The translations under genes and the position numbers were made by a program. 15,063 bases of DNA, taken from contig CAMLEO010000172.1 of assembly GCA_946478975.1 (NCBI GenBank), forward strand, positions 1 to 15,063, in the 5' to 3' direction. Below the pieces are notes generated by a model. That model was given only the letters and a program-made list of their open reading frames with translations, ran no database searches and was not told the DNA's origin. Shown here piece by piece: positions 1 to 7,900 of the stretch (its first letter is position 1; each line of letters opens with the position of its first letter). The DNA comes from an uncultured Steroidobacter sp. Its GTDB lineage: Bacteria; Pseudomonadota; Gammaproteobacteria; Steroidobacterales; Steroidobacteraceae.

Positions 1-569
1 CTCATCAACGCGTCGAGCAGCTCGCACGAGACGTGGAGTCGATGCGCGGGCGCGCCACTCAGCAGGAACAAGTGGTTGCGAAAGTTGGCGAGCTGCACGC
101 GGCTCGCGGCAATCCGGCCGAGATCGAAGCGCGTGTGAAGCAGTTGAGCGAGGCGGTCGGCGCACGCAAGCGCGCATTGGATGTGCTGCAAGCGGGTGCG
201 GCCGGACAGACCGTCGGCTTCGCGGCCCGACTCGAAGCGCTCGCGCGAAGGCACGTTGAAGGATTGTGGATCGACAGCCTCGTGCTGTCGGGGACGAATG
301 GCTCGATGACTTTGCAAGGCGCGACGTTGGATGTCGACACCGTGCCCGTGTACCTGCAGGGACTTGCGCACGAGAGCGCGCTGGCGGGAACTCGATTCGA
401 TGACTTTGTGATTGAGCGGCCCACCGCAGAAACGCATACGGCAGCAGTCGAGGGCGATGCCGAGGAAGACGCAGCTCCGAAGATCCAACCGGTCGCGGCG
501 GAAAAGCACATTCGCTTTCGTGCCGGCAGCAAAGCGCTCACCACGACTCAGCCGGAGGCAACCTCATGA
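1..569 (+). CDS. MSHA/type IV pilus inner-membrane assembly protein, PilN/MshI2-like (5' end missing)
   Basis: The reading frame is open to the left edge (first full codon at base 3), so the N-terminus and its expected membrane anchor lie outside the window. The visible part begins with a charged helical stretch rich in Glu, Arg and Gln, likely coiled coil. A compact alpha/beta region follows (around LEALARRHVEGLWIDSLVLS through FDDFVIERP), which looks like the C-terminal PilN fold. An Ala/Glu/Pro-rich tail ends the protein. PilN-like proteins pair with PilO/MshJ-like proteins in the inner membrane to form the alignment complex linking platform to secretin. The stop overlaps the mshJ start (ATGA at 566-569), which implies translational coupling. 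The assignment rests mostly on position before mshJ and on fold-like sequence. A GTG at 33 could be read as a start, but that would leave a soluble fragment and is unlikely. Confidence 0.7.
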   Translation, partial: HQRVEQLARDVESMRGRATQQEQVVAKVGELHAARGNPAEIEARVKQLSEAVGARKRALDVLQAGAAGQTVGFAARLEALARRHVEGLWIDSLVLSGTNGSMTLQGATLDVDTVPVYLQGLAHESALAGTRFDDFVIERPTAETHTAAVEGDAEEDAAPKIQPVAAEKHIRFRAGSKALTTTQPEATS

Positions 570-1255
570 AGTTGCCTGCGGGACTGGAAACGATGATGAG
601 CCGGTTTGATCGGCTCTCGCTGCGTGAGCGCGGCTTGGTCGCGCTCGCTGTGCTTGCCAGCCTCGTGATGCTCTGGACCGTCACGCTGTGGGATCCAATC
701 GCGGCCCGCGAGCAAGCGCTCACCGACGAGCTCGGCAGCTTGCAGCAGACGATGGCTACGACCGCGGAAACGCTCGATGCCACGACACAGAACGATCCTG
801 CGACCTTGGCGTTGAAGAAGGAAGAACAGCTGCGCAAGGAGCTGGGCGACATCAACTCGCAGCTCGCCTCGAAGTCCGCCGGCCTGATTCCGCCGGAGCG
901 CATGGTGCAAGTGATTCAAGACGTGCTCGCCCGCCAGCGCGGCGTCACGCTCATCAGCCTGCATAACAGGCCGGTCACGACGCTCGCCAAGCCGAAGCCT
1001 GCCAGCACGCCCGCCGCGACCGAGGCCACGCAGGCCACCGAGTCCGGGCCATATGTTCATCCGGTCGAGCTGGTCGTCGAAGGCTCCTATCTCGACATCC
1101 TCGCCTACCTGCATGCCTTGGAAGCGCTCGAGTGGCGCTTCTACTGGAAGTTCCTGGAGCTGCAAACCGTCCGCCATCCGACCAATCGCGTCCGCATCGA
1201 GATCAACACCTTGAGCATGGACAAAGACTGGATCGGCCTGAGCATGGACAAGTGA
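566..1255 (+). CDS. mshJ: MSHA biogenesis protein MshJ (PilO/GspM-like)
   Basis: This 229-residue protein has a short cytoplasmic N-terminus with the phrase LSLRERGLVALA. A single membrane helix lies at about residues 22-40, followed by a long helical, Gln/Leu/Glu-rich periplasmic segment (about 45-110). An Ala/Thr/Pro linker (about 145-162) precedes a small alpha/beta domain containing VHPVELVVEGSYLDILAYLH and LEWRFYWKFLEL. The layout is that of MshJ and of the GspM/PilO family, which partners the PilN-like protein. The start overlaps the upstream stop. The C-terminus contains LSMDK twice, encoded by a 13-base direct repeat (1212-1224 and 1239-1251), as if the end of the gene had been extended by a small duplication. 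Confidence 0.82.
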   Translation: MKLPAGLETMMSRFDRLSLRERGLVALAVLASLVMLWTVTLWDPIAAREQALTDELGSLQQTMATTAETLDATTQNDPATLALKKEEQLRKELGDINSQLASKSAGLIPPERMVQVIQDVLARQRGVTLISLHNRPVTTLAKPKPASTPAATEATQATESGPYVHPVELVVEGSYLDILAYLHALEALEWRFYWKFLELQTVRHPTNRVRIEINTLSMDKDWIGLSMDK

Positions 1256-1268
1256 TTCGAGTACTCCT

Positions 1269-1625
1269 ATGCAAGCCCTCAACAATCGTTATCTCGCCAC
1301 GCTGCTGCTGTCGATGACCGCCCGCGCCGCGACGGCGGATCGTTTGGTCGATCCGACTCAGCCCGCGCACCTGCGGCCCGCAAACACCAGCGAGACGCTG
1401 CCGACTGTGCGCGTCGAAGCGATCCTGCATTCCGGCGAGCGACGCGTGGCAATCGTCAACGGCAAAGTCGTGCGTGCCGGTGATCGCGTTGGAGCGGTGC
1501 AGATCCTGGAAGTGAACACCGACGGCGTGCGCTATTCGCGGGGCGGCGAAACAAACATCGCGCGCCTGGGCACCAAACCCATGCAGGTTCGACACAACGT
1601 CGAATCCTCTGGGGACGCATCATGA
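1269..1625 (+). CDS. mshK: MSHA biogenesis protein MshK
   Basis: This small 118-residue exported protein has an N-terminal hydrophobic signal (about residues 8-22, with ARAA as a likely cleavage site). The mature part carries the DPTQP phrase near its start, followed by [24 protein letters not shown]. That is typical of MshK and resembles GspC/PilP-type periplasmic domains that contact the secretin: a short beta-rich domain with a 'NGK.V..GD..G...I..I' pattern. It lies 13 bases after mshJ, and its stop overlaps the mshL start (ATGA at 1622-1625). Family assignment is from this pattern plus position. No strong Shine-Dalgarno is visible before the ATG, so coupling to mshJ translation is likely. 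Confidence 0.78.
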   Translation: MQALNNRYLATLLLSMTARAATADRLVDPTQPAHLRPANTSETLPTVRVEAILHSGERRVAIVNGKVVRAGDRVGAVQILEVNTDGVRYSRGGETNIARLGTKPMQVRHNVESSGDAS

Positions 1626-3226
1626 AATTCGCACTGTGCGCCGCCGGGTTGTCGCTGACTCTGATGATGCCGGCGTGGGCGCAAGAGGCTGCACCGGCAG
1701 TCGAAGCACCTGTTCAAACACGCAGCGAACCGCGTTTTGATGTGAACGTCGACGAAGCTCCGGCGCGGGCGTTCTTCGCCGGGCTCGTCGATGGCACGCC
1801 GTACAACATGCTGGTTCATCCCGAAGTGAGCGGCCGGATCTCCCTGCAGCTCAAGCGCGTCACGGTTGAAGAAGTACTGAACGCGGTCCGCGACTTGTAT
1901 GGTTATGACTATCGCAAAGTCAGCACCGGCTACATGGTGCTGCCCGCGTCGTTGCAAACGCGTTTGTTCCGTTTGAATTACCTGGACCTGCAGCGCCAAG
2001 GCACGTCGCAAACGCGCGTGAGCTCCGGGCAGATCACGCAGAGTCGCAACTCGAACAGCTCCGACTCGTCCGGTTCCACTTCGGACACAGGATCGAGCTC
2101 CGGTTCGCAAAGCGGCTCTGACGGCCAGGTCACGGGCACCACAGTCATCACCAGCACCGAAACCAAGTTTTGGGAAGGTGTCGGCAACGACCTGCGCGCC
2201 CTGATCGGCGCCGGCGGAGAGAAGAGTGATCGCAGCGTCGTCATCAACAGCCAATCCGGCGTGATCGTCGTGCGCGCGATGCCGAACGAGCTGCGTGACG
2301 TGGCCGATTATCTGTCACGCACCGAAGCGACGGTGACTCAGCAAGTCATCCTCGAAGCCAAGATCGTCGAGGTCGAGTTGAGCGACGCCTACCAGGCCGG
2401 CATCAACTGGGCCGCCGTGCTTCGCGACGGCAACAAACAATATTTCCTCGGCCAGTCGGCACCGCCGGGTGGATTCGACGGCGACCTGCTCGCGCCTCGC
2501 GGCGATCCCGTGACCGTCGCGCCCGGCAATCCGGTCAATGGTTTCGTGCAGAACGCGTTGGGCGGCGCCTTTACGCTGGCGGCGAACTTCGCTGACTTCA
2601 ACGCATTCATCGAGCTGCTCGGACTGCAAGGCCGAACGCGAGTGCTGTCGAGCCCGCGCGTATCGACACTTCACAATCAAAAAGCCGTGATCAAAGCCGG
2701 CACCGACGAATTTTTCGTCACCGGTGTCTCCAGCGATACGACCACCGGCACAGCGACCACAACGACCGTCGACCTGGAGCTGACGCCGTTCTTCTCCGGC
2801 GTCGCGCTGGATGTAACACCGCAGATCAGCGAGACCGGCAACGTTCTGATGCACATTCATCCGACCGTCAGCGATGTCACCGATCAGCAGAAGGAACTGT
2901 CGGTGCGCGGCCAGACGGACTCGCTGCCTCTGGCACTCAGCCAGATCCGCGAATCGGACAGCATCGTCAAAGCGCACAGCGGCCAGATCATCGTGATCGG
3001 CGGCTTGATGCGCGAAACGCGTCGCCGCCAGGACTACAAGATGCCGCTGCTCGGCGATGTGCCCGGCGTCGGCCGGCTGTTCCGCAGCCAGCGCGACCTG
3101 AACAGCACGGTGGAGCTGGTGATCCTGCTGCGTCCTTTGGTTGTGACCGATTCCGACTGGCCGAAGCTGGTGCAGGAGCCGACCGATCGCATCCAGGCAC
3201 TGACGGAACAAGGCAAGCTGAAATAA
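1622..3226 (+). CDS. mshL: MSHA secretin MshL (outer-membrane pilus channel)
   Basis: This 534-residue secretin would form the multimeric outer-membrane pore through which the pilus leaves the cell. A signal peptide spans residues 1-20 (cleavage after AWA). A short N-domain follows (about 38-115, with [24 protein letters not shown]). A long Ser/Asn/Gly/Asp-rich low-complexity linker lies at about 134-172. The secretin domain starts near [20 protein letters not shown] (about 242) and includes [17 protein letters not shown] (about 341-357), VIGGLMRE (about 458-465), the [10 protein letters not shown] motif and a final beta-strand [11 protein letters not shown] Cys is present at residue 6 but there is no convincing lipobox (FALC), so the protein probably depends on a partner for outer-membrane targeting. 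mshE follows after only 6 bases; the mshM and mshN genes usual at this point are absent. Confidence 0.93.
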   Translation: MKFALCAAGLSLTLMMPAWAQEAAPAVEAPVQTRSEPRFDVNVDEAPARAFFAGLVDGTPYNMLVHPEVSGRISLQLKRVTVEEVLNAVRDLYGYDYRKVSTGYMVLPASLQTRLFRLNYLDLQRQGTSQTRVSSGQITQSRNSNSSDSSGSTSDTGSSSGSQSGSDGQVTGTTVITSTETKFWEGVGNDLRALIGAGGEKSDRSVVINSQSGVIVVRAMPNELRDVADYLSRTEATVTQQVILEAKIVEVELSDAYQAGINWAAVLRDGNKQYFLGQSAPPGGFDGDLLAPRGDPVTVAPGNPVNGFVQNALGGAFTLAANFADFNAFIELLGLQGRTRVLSSPRVSTLHNQKAVIKAGTDEFFVTGVSSDTTTGTATTTTVDLELTPFFSGVALDVTPQISETGNVLMHIHPTVSDVTDQQKELSVRGQTDSLPLALSQIRESDSIVKAHSGQIIVIGGLMRETRRRQDYKMPLLGDVPGVGRLFRSQRDLNSTVELVILLRPLVVTDSDWPKLVQEPTDRIQALTEQGKLK

Positions 3227-3232
3227 ATAGTC

Positions 3233-5029
3233 ATGAGCGACTTGCGCCGTAAGAAGGTTCGTCTCGGCGAGCTGCTGCTCGATCACAAGATCATCACCGA
3301 AGAGCAGCTGCAGACCGCGCTAGCGGAGCAGAAGCGCAGCGGCCGCAAGCTCGGGCGCGTGCTCACCGATTTGAACCTGGTGCGGGAGGAGAAGCTGCAC
3401 GAAGTCCTGGCGCAGCACCTGCAGATTCCATTCATCGACGTGCGTCAGCTGACGCTCGATCAGCAGACGGTTCGTTTGCTGCCTGAAGTTCACGCGCGAC
3501 GGTTCCGTTCGTTGGTGTTGCAGTCGGACGCGCGCGGCCTGTTGGTCGGCATGTCCGACCCCACCGACCTGATGGCGTATGACGAGCTGGTCAACCGGCT
3601 GAAGCAGCCGCTGCGCATCGCCTTGGTCAAGGAAGCGGACCTGCTCAAGACCATGGACGTCGTATATCGGCGCACCGATGAGATCGCCTCGATCGCGCAG
3701 GAAGTGCGCGACGAGCTGCGCGAAGGCGACATCGATCTCGATCTGCTGAGCGCGGAAGAAGGCTCGCCGGACGCTCCGGTGCTGCGCCTGATTCAAACAA
3801 TGTTTCAGGACGCCGTGCAGGTGCGCGCGTCCGATCTTCACATCGAGCCGGGCGAAAGCGCGCTGCGCGTTCGTCAGCGCGTCGACGGCACATTGCAGGA
3901 GCAGAAGATCGACGGCCGCCGCGTCGCCGGTGCGCTGGTCACTCGTTTGAAGCTGATGAGCGGCCTCGACATCGCCGAGAAACGCCTGCCGCAGGACGGC
4001 CGCTTCTCGCTCAAGGTGAAAGACAAATCCATCGACGTGCGCCTGTCGACGATGCCGACTCAGCATGGCGAGTCGGTCGTGATGCGTCTGCTGGATCAAT
4101 CGGCGAGCCTGATGACGCTCGACAAGATCGGCATGCAGCCGGCGATGCTCGATCGCTTTCGCGACTGGATCAGCCGCAGCGCCGGCATGGTGCTGGTCAC
4201 GGGGCCGACCGGCAGCGGCAAAACGACGACGCTGTACTCGGCGCTGAACGAGCTGAACCTGCCGGACACCAAGATCATCACCGTCGAAGATCCGGTCGAG
4301 TACCGGCTCGATCGCGTCAACCAGGTGCAAGTGAATCCCAAGATCGGGCTCGACTTCGCGCGCGTGCTGCGTACGACGTTGCGCCAGGACCCGGACGTGA
4401 TTCTGGTCGGCGAAATGCGCGACCAGGAAACGGTGGACATCGGCCTGCGCGCCGCGATCACGGGTCACCTCGTGTTCTCGACGCTGCACACGATGAACGC
4501 CGTCGCGACGATTCATCGCTTGTTAGATATGGGCGCGGCCGGTTACATGATTGCCGCCGCCGTGCATGGCATCGTGGCACAGCGACTCGTCCGCCGCGTT
4601 TGTGACAACTGCGCTCAGCCGACGGAACCGAATCCGCAGCAGCGCGCGTGGCTGCACGCTCAGCTCGACGCCACTTACATTGCGGGAATGAAGTTCCAGT
4701 TGGGTGTCGGCTGCACGTACTGCAATCTGACGGGCTATCGCGGCCGTACGGCGATTTATGAGCTGCTCGAAATCGACCGGCCGCTCGCCGATGCAGTCCG
4801 TCGTGGCGACGCGATGGAGTTCGCCGAGATCGTGCGCCGGCGCGAAAGCTTTGTGACTTTGGCGAAGGCAGCACTCGCGCTGGTTGCGGACGGCACGACG
4901 AGCGTGGCCGAAGCCATGGGCGTCACCAGCGGCCTCGACGATCGCGACACGCCGACCGTGGAATCCATTTCTCAGGATGAGACCGACTCATTGCTCGCCG
5001 ACGCGCTGCGCGCCGAGAGTGTCGGCTGA
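3233..5029 (+). CDS. mshE: MSHA pilus extension ATPase MshE with N-terminal MshEN c-di-GMP domain
   Basis: This 598-residue GspE/PilB-type ATPase powers pilus polymerisation from the cytoplasmic face. At the N-terminus two 24-residue MshEN motifs are visible. Motif 1 runs from residue 10 (RLGELL) to Gln33 and motif 2 from residue 39 (KLGRVL) to His62, separated by exactly five residues. This is the known layout of the cyclic-di-GMP site. The ATPase core has Walker A GPTGSGKT (324-331), an Asp box/Walker B region DPDVILVGEMRD (386-397) and a His box TGHLVFSTLHT (410-420). The zinc-type tetracysteine is C457-x2-C460 and C494-x2-C497. All catalytic elements are intact. Motif 2 has Lys for Arg at position 1 and His for Gln at position 24. 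The residue that is usually Gly at position 10 is Lys or Asn. MshG is encoded 11 bases downstream. Confidence 0.95.
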   Translation: MSDLRRKKVRLGELLLDHKIITEEQLQTALAEQKRSGRKLGRVLTDLNLVREEKLHEVLAQHLQIPFIDVRQLTLDQQTVRLLPEVHARRFRSLVLQSDARGLLVGMSDPTDLMAYDELVNRLKQPLRIALVKEADLLKTMDVVYRRTDEIASIAQEVRDELREGDIDLDLLSAEEGSPDAPVLRLIQTMFQDAVQVRASDLHIEPGESALRVRQRVDGTLQEQKIDGRRVAGALVTRLKLMSGLDIAEKRLPQDGRFSLKVKDKSIDVRLSTMPTQHGESVVMRLLDQSASLMTLDKIGMQPAMLDRFRDWISRSAGMVLVTGPTGSGKTTTLYSALNELNLPDTKIITVEDPVEYRLDRVNQVQVNPKIGLDFARVLRTTLRQDPDVILVGEMRDQETVDIGLRAAITGHLVFSTLHTMNAVATIHRLLDMGAAGYMIAAAVHGIVAQRLVRRVCDNCAQPTEPNPQQRAWLHAQLDATYIAGMKFQLGVGCTYCNLTGYRGRTAIYELLEIDRPLADAVRRGDAMEFAEIVRRRESFVTLAKAALALVADGTTSVAEAMGVTSGLDDRDTPTVESISQDETDSLLADALRAESVG

Positions 5030-5040
5030 GGCGTTGAGCG

Positions 5041-6267
5041 ATGCCCGTCTTCAGCTACACCGGTCGAGCGCGCGGCGGCGGATATGCCAGCGGCCTGATT
5101 GAAGGCGAAACTCGCGACAGCGTGGCGCAGCGCCTGTTCAGCAGCGGCATCACGCCGATCGAGATCAAACTTTCCACCTCGCGCGATGAGAATGACATCA
5201 GCGCGCTGCTGCGCCGACTCGGCTTTGGCAAGCCGAAGACATCGGACCTGGTGCTGTTCTCGCGCCAGATGTACACGATCACCAAATCCGGCATTCCGCT
5301 GCTGCGTGGGATCAAAGGCCTCGCGGCGTCGACTCACAACGCGGTGTTGCGCACGACGCTGGAAGACATTCTCAAAGACCTGGAAGGCGGCCGCGATCTC
5401 GCCGGCAGCATTGCGCGTCATCCACGCATCTTTCCGCCCCTGTATGTGAGTATCGTCCGCGTCGGCGAAGAGACCGGTACGCTGGAAGCCTCGTTCAAAC
5501 GTTTGTCCGAGTACCTGCAGCAGGATCAGGACATGAAGGACCGGATCAAGTCGGCCACGCGCTACCCCGCAATCGTCATGGGCGTGATTGCCATTGCGAT
5601 TGCCGTGCTGACGATGTTTGTGATTCCACGTTTCGCGCCGTTGTTCGAAACATTGGGCGACGACATTCCCTGGCCGACGCTCGCAATCATGGCGGTGTCG
5701 AGCTTCGCTCGCGATTATTGGTATGTGGTGCTAGGCACGATCGGCGTCATGACATTGCTGGCTCACCAGTACGTGGCGACGCCCGGCGGTCGATTGCGCT
5801 GGGATCAATTCAAGCTGCGGCTGCCGGTGGTCGGCAAGCTCGTACATGAAGGCATCCTCGCGCGCCTCGCCCGTTCGCTGTCGATTTCACTCAATGCCGG
5901 CATGCCGGTGATCCAAACATTGCGAGTCATCGCACAATCGGCAGGCAACGTTTTTATGTCAGCTCGCGTGCTCGAAATGCGTGACACAGTCGAGCGTGGC
6001 GAGCCGCTCAGTCGTGCCGCCGCCTCGGCAGGAATGTTTCCTCCCTTGGTTTTACAAATGCTGTCGGTCGGCGAGGAAACCGGCGAACTGCCCGACCTGC
6101 TGGATGAAGTCGCGGGCTTTTACGAGCGGGAAGTCGACTACGCCCTGAAAAATCTGAGCGCGGCAATCGAACCCATTCTCATCGTCACGGTCGGCGGCAT
6201 CGTTTGTATTCTGGCGCTGGGCGTGATGCTGCCCATGTGGGAGATGATTTCCCGCGTGCAGGTCTGA
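5041..6267 (+). CDS. mshG: MSHA pilus inner-membrane platform protein MshG (GspF/PilC family)
   Basis: This 408-residue protein is the full family length. The N-terminus (MPVFSYTGRARGG...GLIEGETRD) is typical of GspF/PilC proteins. It is followed by two T2SSF repeats, at about residues 68-195 and 270-395, sharing the signatures 'SGIPLLRGIKGLA / AGMPVIQTLRVIA' and 'VGEETGTLE / VGEETGELP'. Membrane helices are seen at about 176-198, 224-243 and 378-402, as usual for this family. It interacts with the MshE ATPase and the alignment complex to feed pilins into the growing fibre. The ATG at 5041 has only a weak GAG-type ribosome site, so coupling to mshE is likely. A gap of 152 bases follows, the only long break inside the cluster. 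The mshF gene usual here is absent. Confidence 0.95.
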   Translation: MPVFSYTGRARGGGYASGLIEGETRDSVAQRLFSSGITPIEIKLSTSRDENDISALLRRLGFGKPKTSDLVLFSRQMYTITKSGIPLLRGIKGLAASTHNAVLRTTLEDILKDLEGGRDLAGSIARHPRIFPPLYVSIVRVGEETGTLEASFKRLSEYLQQDQDMKDRIKSATRYPAIVMGVIAIAIAVLTMFVIPRFAPLFETLGDDIPWPTLAIMAVSSFARDYWYVVLGTIGVMTLLAHQYVATPGGRLRWDQFKLRLPVVGKLVHEGILARLARSLSISLNAGMPVIQTLRVIAQSAGNVFMSARVLEMRDTVERGEPLSRAAASAGMFPPLVLQMLSVGEETGELPDLLDEVAGFYEREVDYALKNLSAAIEPILIVTVGGIVCILALGVMLPMWEMISRVQV

Positions 6268-6419
6268 TCGTTGACTGAGAAACGGTTCACGCACTGGAAA
6301 AGTTTGTATGACAAACCTCACGAATCCGACCGTTGACACTTCAGCGCGTGCACAAATGCGCCGATATTGATGGAGCCGATTCTGATTCCAGTCAACTAAA
6401 CGGCACGGAGTTTTCTGCC
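6268..6419 (+). promoter_or_regulatory. Probable upstream regulatory region of the major pilin gene
   Basis: This is the longest non-coding stretch in the pilus cluster and lies just before the most abundantly needed product. It is more A/T-rich than its surroundings. It contains TTGACT at 6271 and TTGACA at 6333, both like a -35 box, and GATATT at 6363 like a -10 box, but no pair has standard spacing. A perfect inverted repeat GTTTGT-ATG-ACAAAC lies at 6302-6316. No convincing sigma-54 site (GG-N10-GC with the usual flanks) was found. The ribosome site GGAG (6407-6410) is nine bases before the ATG at 6420 and fixes that start. That a promoter is here is inferred from position; the exact boxes are not established. 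Confidence 0.45.
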
Positions 6420-6938
6420 ATGTCCAACTCAGCACGCATCGTAGCTCCGGGTCGCACCCAGGGCGGCTTCACGCTCATCGAACTCGTCGTAGTCATGGTG
6501 ATCCTCGGCATCCTCGCCGCGTTCGCCATTCCGCGCTTCGCGCGCATGGACGGATCTGCCCGCACGGCCACTGCTCGTGCGTTGGAAGGCGGTCTGCGCA
6601 GCGCATCCGCCATGACGCATGGCATGTGGCTCGCTGCGGGCAACGCCCCTACCACCGTGCAAGTGGAAGGCGGCGGCACCGGCGTCACGGCCGTAGCAAT
6701 GAACGCCTTGGGGTATCCGACCGCTGCCGCCGGCGGCATTCAAGCTGCCATGGATCCGCAGTCATTCACGACGGCAGCCGCGAAACAACCGGGTCGCTTC
6801 ATCGTGACCTTCGCCGGCGGAGCTGCGACTTTCACCGCCGCCGGTGCGCGTACGCCCGCCAGTTGCGTCGTGACATACACCCCGTCCGCGACTGCCGGCA
6901 CTCCGCCGACGATTGCAACCACCGTCACTGGCTGCTGA
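6420..6938 (+). CDS. mshA: MSHA-type major pilin (type IV prepilin, MshA/MshB-like)
   Basis: This 172-residue prepilin has a 16-residue leader ending in GlyGly. Cleavage before Phe17 gives mature FTLIELVVVMVILGILAAFA with Glu at +5 and an unbroken hydrophobic helix, then PRF. The C-terminal part is Ala/Thr/Gly-rich and ends in a pair of cysteines (ASC about 25 residues before the terminal TGC), which would form the D-region disulphide typical of pilins. The ATG at 6420 is supported by GGAG nine bases upstream; an upstream extension of the frame lacks such a site. It is the only full-length major-type pilin here. Vibrio-type clusters carry both mshB and mshA, so which of the two this corresponds to cannot be decided from sequence alone. 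A strong hairpin follows the stop. Confidence 0.82.
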   Translation: MSNSARIVAPGRTQGGFTLIELVVVMVILGILAAFAIPRFARMDGSARTATARALEGGLRSASAMTHGMWLAAGNAPTTVQVEGGGTGVTAVAMNALGYPTAAAGGIQAAMDPQSFTTAAAKQPGRFIVTFAGGAATFTAAGARTPASCVVTYTPSATAGTPPTIATTVTGC

Positions 6939-6958
6939 GCGTGCGTTGACATGACTGC

Positions 6959-6986
6959 GAGGCGAGCTGCGATTGCCGCTCGCCTC
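6959..6986 (+). terminator. Perfect 9-bp hairpin after the pilin gene (partial terminator or mRNA stabiliser)
   Basis: GAGGCGAGC (6959-6967) is exactly complementary to GCTCGCCTC (6978-6986) around a 10-base loop that contains a further GC/GC pair. It starts 20 bases after the pilin stop and ends 20 bases before mshC. There is no T-run after it, so full Rho-independent termination is unlikely. Such hairpins often protect the 3' end of an abundant pilin message or reduce read-through into minor pilin genes. That role is inference. Confidence 0.55.
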
Positions 6987-7006
6987 CATTCTCGCCGCGC
7001 GTAGCA

Positions 7007-7468
7007 ATGAACACATCGCGACACAGCGGCTTCACGCTCATCGAGCTGATCACATGCATGGTGATCCTGGGCATCCTCGCGGCGATTGCCGGCCCACGCT
7101 TCATCAACAGTGGAGCTGCGCACGCCCGGGGCTTCGCTGACGATCTCGCCAACTCGCTGCGATACGCGCAGCGAATCGCGATCGCTTCCAACTGCCAGGT
7201 GCGCTTCGGCGTCACCGCCGCAGGTTACAACGGCCTTCAGCAAGCACCCTCTGCTGGAACGTGCGATTCCGCAGGCGCGTGGACTCAGCCAGTTCTTCGC
7301 ATCGATGGCACCGCGCTCGCCGCCGCTACTCCCACCGGCGTCAGCCTCAATCCGAACAGCACGATCGTGTTTCAAACCGACGGCCGACCCCTCGGCGGCG
7401 CAACGAGCATCAACGTCGGAACGCGTGTCGTCGCTGTGGACGGCACCGGCCGAGTCAGTGTGCAGTGA
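7007..7468 (+). CDS. mshC: Minor prepilin MshC (GspH/FimT-like)
   Basis: This 153-residue prepilin has a seven-residue basic leader plus Gly8, then mature FTLIELITCMVILGILAAIA with Glu at +5, followed by GPRF. The globular part starts with a helix RGFADDLANSLRYAQRIAIASN, the pattern seen in FimT/GspH-like and MshC minor pilins. A pair of cysteines (CQV and GTC) flanks a beta segment and may form a disulphide. The C-terminus is beta-rich (IVFQTDGRPL...RVVAVDGTGRVSV), as in pseudopilins. It is probably a tip or initiation subunit acting with MshD, MshO and MshP. Its stop overlaps the mshD start (ATGA, 7465-7470 region), indicating coupling. Confidence 0.8.
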   Translation: MNTSRHSGFTLIELITCMVILGILAAIAGPRFINSGAAHARGFADDLANSLRYAQRIAIASNCQVRFGVTAAGYNGLQQAPSAGTCDSAGAWTQPVLRIDGTALAAATPTGVSLNPNSTIVFQTDGRPLGGATSINVGTRVVAVDGTGRVSVQ

Positions 7469-7899
7469 TGAGGCGCCAACGCGGCACGACGCTGATCGAG
7501 CTGGTCATCGCGATCGTGGTGATCGGCATCTGCGTCGCATCCGTTCTCGCGCTGCTCTCATCGATCGCAGTACGCAGCGCTAGCGCATTCAATCGCACAC
7601 AGGCGACATCCATCGCATCGTCCTATCTCGAATTCATTCTCGCGCAGCCGTACAACAACATCGGCTCCTATGACGGCATCAATCGTCTGGGCCCGCTGGA
7701 TGCGACCGGAGCACCGGTAGCGGGACTGCAAGGCTATCGCGTGCAAGTTGCCGCCCGGGGTGCCACGCTGGGTTCGGGGACTGACACAGTTCAGGCGATG
7801 CGCGTCGATGTGGCGGTGATTGATCCAACGGGCGTGGCGACACGCATCACCGGGTATCGCACCGACTATTCCAGCCTGGGCGGCCAGGTGCTGTACTGA
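7468..7899 (+). CDS. mshD: Minor prepilin MshD (PilV/GspI-like)
   Basis: This 143-residue protein starts at the ATG overlapping the mshC stop. The leader MRRQRG is followed by TTLIELVIAIVVIGICVASV. Thr rather than Phe occupies +1, and Glu is at +5. The motif 'ATSIASSYLEFILAQPYNN' after the helix is typical of MshD and PilV/GspI-type minor pilins ('A..IA..YLE.I.AQP'). The remaining part is short and beta-rich, ending YSSLGGQVLY. A longer in-frame opening exists upstream (to about 7261) but overlaps mshC and lacks a start with a leader peptide, so it is not used. mshO begins two bases after the stop. Confidence 0.8.
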   Translation: MRRQRGTTLIELVIAIVVIGICVASVLALLSSIAVRSASAFNRTQATSIASSYLEFILAQPYNNIGSYDGINRLGPLDATGAPVAGLQGYRVQVAARGATLGSGTDTVQAMRVDVAVIDPTGVATRITGYRTDYSSLGGQVLY

Positions 7900-7900
7900 C

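Noticed and set aside
3320..4516. A 398-codon open frame on the minus strand opposite mshE
   Set aside because: It has Arg/His/Gln-rich, domain-free sequence lying wholly across the conserved ATPase; it is an antisense shadow.
6271..6368. TTGACT/TTGACA and GATATT as a defined promoter for the pilin
   Set aside because: The boxes are present but no pairing has a 16-18 base spacer, so only a general regulatory region was annotated.
6308..6370. A 20-codon open frame in the pilin leader region
   Set aside because: It has no ribosome site, no recognisable sequence, and such short frames occur by chance.
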